Below, in pieces: positions 62,733-64,000 of a stretch of 64,000 nt of DNA. The DNA is taken from assembly GCA_043777675.1 (NCBI GenBank), contig JAYWHR010000047.1:124001-188000 (forward strand), written 5' to 3'. The position numbers and the translations under genes are program-made. The notes under the pieces were generated by a model. That model saw nothing but the letters and a program-made list of their open reading frames with translations. It was not told the DNA's origin and did not search any database. Each line of letters opens with the position of its first letter. The first letter of the stretch is position 1. Source of the DNA: JANMDU01 sp043777675. GTDB taxonomy: Bacteria > Pseudomonadota > Gammaproteobacteria > Burkholderiales > Burkholderiaceae_C.

Positions 62733-64000
62733 ATGAATTTTGACTCCCACAGCCTCCTCAAACCCGCATCGGACGCCAAGCTTGCCACACCCATCACCGT
62801 AGCCTATGGCGATGGCATCGGCCCTGAAATCATGGCCGCTACGCTGCGCATTTTGCAAGCCGCTGGCGCACGCATTGCGCCCGAGATGGTGGAGATTGGC
62901 GAAAAGGTTTACTTGGGTGGCAACAGCGCGGGTATTGAAGACAGCGCTTGGGAAAGCCTGCGCCGCACCAAAGTCTTCTTAAAAGCACCGATCACCACAC
63001 CATCCGGCGGCGGGTACAAAAGCCTGAATGTGACAGTGCGCAAAACGCTCGGGCTTTACGCCAACGTGCGACCCTGTGTGAGCTACGCTCCTTTTGTAGA
63101 TACGCTGCATCCGAAAATGGATTTGGTGATCGTGCGCGAAAACGAGGAGGATTTGTATGCGGGCATCGAGCATCGGCAAACCGATGAGGTCTTCCAATGC
63201 TTGAAGCTGATCACGCGGCCCGGCTGCGAAAAAATCGTGCGCTACGCCTTTGAGTATGCGAAGAAAAATGGCCGCAAAAAAGTCACTTGCATGATTAAAG
63301 ACAACATCATGAAGATGACCGATGGCCTGTTTTATCAAGTGTTTGAAGAGATCGGCGCGCAGTATCCTGACATCACGCGTGATCGGTACATCATCGACAT
63401 CGGCGCTGCAAAATTAGCCACACGGCCAGAATTGTTTGATGTGATCGTGACACCCAATTTGTATGGCGACATTCTCTCGGACATCGCGGCTGAGATGACG
63501 GGCAGCGTCGGCTTGGCGGGCAGCGCCAATATTGGCGAGCATGTGGCGATGTTTGAAGCGATTCACGGCAGCGCACCAGACATCGCGGGCAAAGATATGG
63601 CCAATCCGAGCGGCTTGCTTTTAGGCGCAGTGATGATGCTGGTGCATATCGGTCAGCATGAAGTGGCGGCCAACATTCACAATGCGTGGCTGGCCACGTT
63701 GGAAGCGGGTATTCAAACTGCTGATTTGCTCAACGGAAAAGAGGCGCAAGCCGTCGGTACAGCAGCATTTGCAGATGAGGTGATTGCGCGGCTGGGGCAA
63801 AAGCCCAGACAGTTCAAGCCCGTAGCCTATACAGCCCATGAAAAAGCCAACAAAGGAGCCAAGCCAACAGTTGCCACAGCGCCACTTTACACACGCGCTG
63901 AGCCTATGAAAAAAGCCTTAGTGGGCGTAGATATCTTTTTGCATGCTTGCCCGATCAGCCCGGATTATTTAGCCATGCTTTTGCAAGGCCCTGCAAGCCA
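62733..64000 (+). CDS. icd: NADP-type isocitrate dehydrogenase, cut by window end
   Basis: 422 residues visible, open to the last base. It converts isocitrate to 2-oxoglutarate in the TCA cycle. AYGDGIGPEIM (about 25-35), the KSLNVTVRKTLGLYANVRP substrate segment (about 96-114), IVRENEEDLYAGIEH, and the NLYGDILSDIAAEMTGSVG metal site are conserved. After the core (ending near residue 345) follows a linker and an additional C-terminal domain as in the ~480-residue type II enzymes. The start ATG is at 62733 behind GAAAGA. Confidence 0.93.
   Translation, partial: MNFDSHSLLKPASDAKLATPITVAYGDGIGPEIMAATLRILQAAGARIAPEMVEIGEKVYLGGNSAGIEDSAWESLRRTKVFLKAPITTPSGGGYKSLNVTVRKTLGLYANVRPCVSYAPFVDTLHPKMDLVIVRENEEDLYAGIEHRQTDEVFQCLKLITRPGCEKIVRYAFEYAKKNGRKKVTCMIKDNIMKMTDGLFYQVFEEIGAQYPDITRDRYIIDIGAAKLATRPELFDVIVTPNLYGDILSDIAAEMTGSVGLAGSANIGEHVAMFEAIHGSAPDIAGKDMANPSGLLLGAVMMLVHIGQHEVAANIHNAWLATLEAGIQTADLLNGKEAQAVGTAAFADEVIARLGQKPRQFKPVAYTAHEKANKGAKPTVATAPLYTRAEPMKKALVGVDIFLHACPISPDYLAMLLQGPAS

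Noticed and set aside
1..64000. Insertion sequences, prophage genes, tRNA and rRNA genes
   Set aside because: No transposase, integrase or phage structural motifs and no cloverleaf or rRNA sequence were recognised by eye; a tRNA scan would settle the last point.

Overview
The window reads as a chromosomal segment of a betaproteobacterium of the order Burkholderiales, most likely family Comamonadaceae. Reasons: housekeeping genes of betaproteobacterial type (metK followed by two LpxL-like acyltransferases, mutL, miaA, tgt, a monomeric-fold NADP isocitrate dehydrogenase with a C-terminal extension), a Bug-type solute receptor, and many copies of a ~62-base AT-ended, GCCGGC-centred repeat that resembles repeats I remember from Comamonadaceae genomes. 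Taxonomy is inference; no rRNA or tRNA gene was seen. GC content is moderate and several genes start with TTG or GTG.

Layout. 1-4558: end of otsA, otsB (trehalose), then a convergent four-gene block on the minus strand (GT2, acyl-CoA dehydrogenase-like, PIG-L deacetylase, NodS-like methyltransferase) that looks like a biosynthetic unit for a modified amino-sugar conjugate. 4743-13841: a GGDEF-EAL protein divergent from a plus-strand operon (RRM-like protein, wecB, processive GT2, bactofilin-like protein, secreted alpha/alpha-barrel-like protein, YaiO-like outer-membrane barrel, membrane protein), a candidate exopolysaccharide system. 13888-15468: two Crp/Fnr regulators. 15822-23260: CheY-like receiver, AA5-type copper radical oxidase, lipoprotein with polysaccharide-deacetylase-like domain, TonB receptor. 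23601-27386: a decayed zone with recG and queA remnants, two AbrB/PIN toxin-antitoxin modules and a SIR2-like remnant, then a CDF cation transporter. 27536-32666: LysR, Bug receptor, methyltransferase, hypothetical membrane protein, tgt. 32686-42171: galU, a 2790-residue cyclic beta-1,2-glucan synthase and a small membrane protein ahead of it. 42721-64000: a third Crp/Fnr regulator and largely housekeeping genes: metK, acyltransferases, AhpD-fold enzymes, dedA, mutL, TRAP receptor, MFS, miaA, an ABC exporter with AttH-like protein, an M20 deacylase, LysR and icd (cut by the window end).

How they fit together: UDP-glucose from GalU feeds both trehalose (OtsA) and periplasmic glucan (NdvB-like), an osmoadaptation theme. 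The exopolysaccharide genes, a c-di-GMP enzyme and Crp/Fnr genes share a 16-bp palindrome (consensus TGTKCGNTANCGMACA) in their upstream regions, suggesting one regulatory circuit.

The points most worth follow-up are the exopolysaccharide operon with its palindrome, the amino-sugar block with a nonsense codon in the dehydrogenase gene, a hairpin leader RNA that would hide the metK ribosome-binding site, coding-embedded copies of the dispersed repeat (two in mutL, one in miaA, one or two in the ABC permease), and the loss of queA next to a retained tgt.
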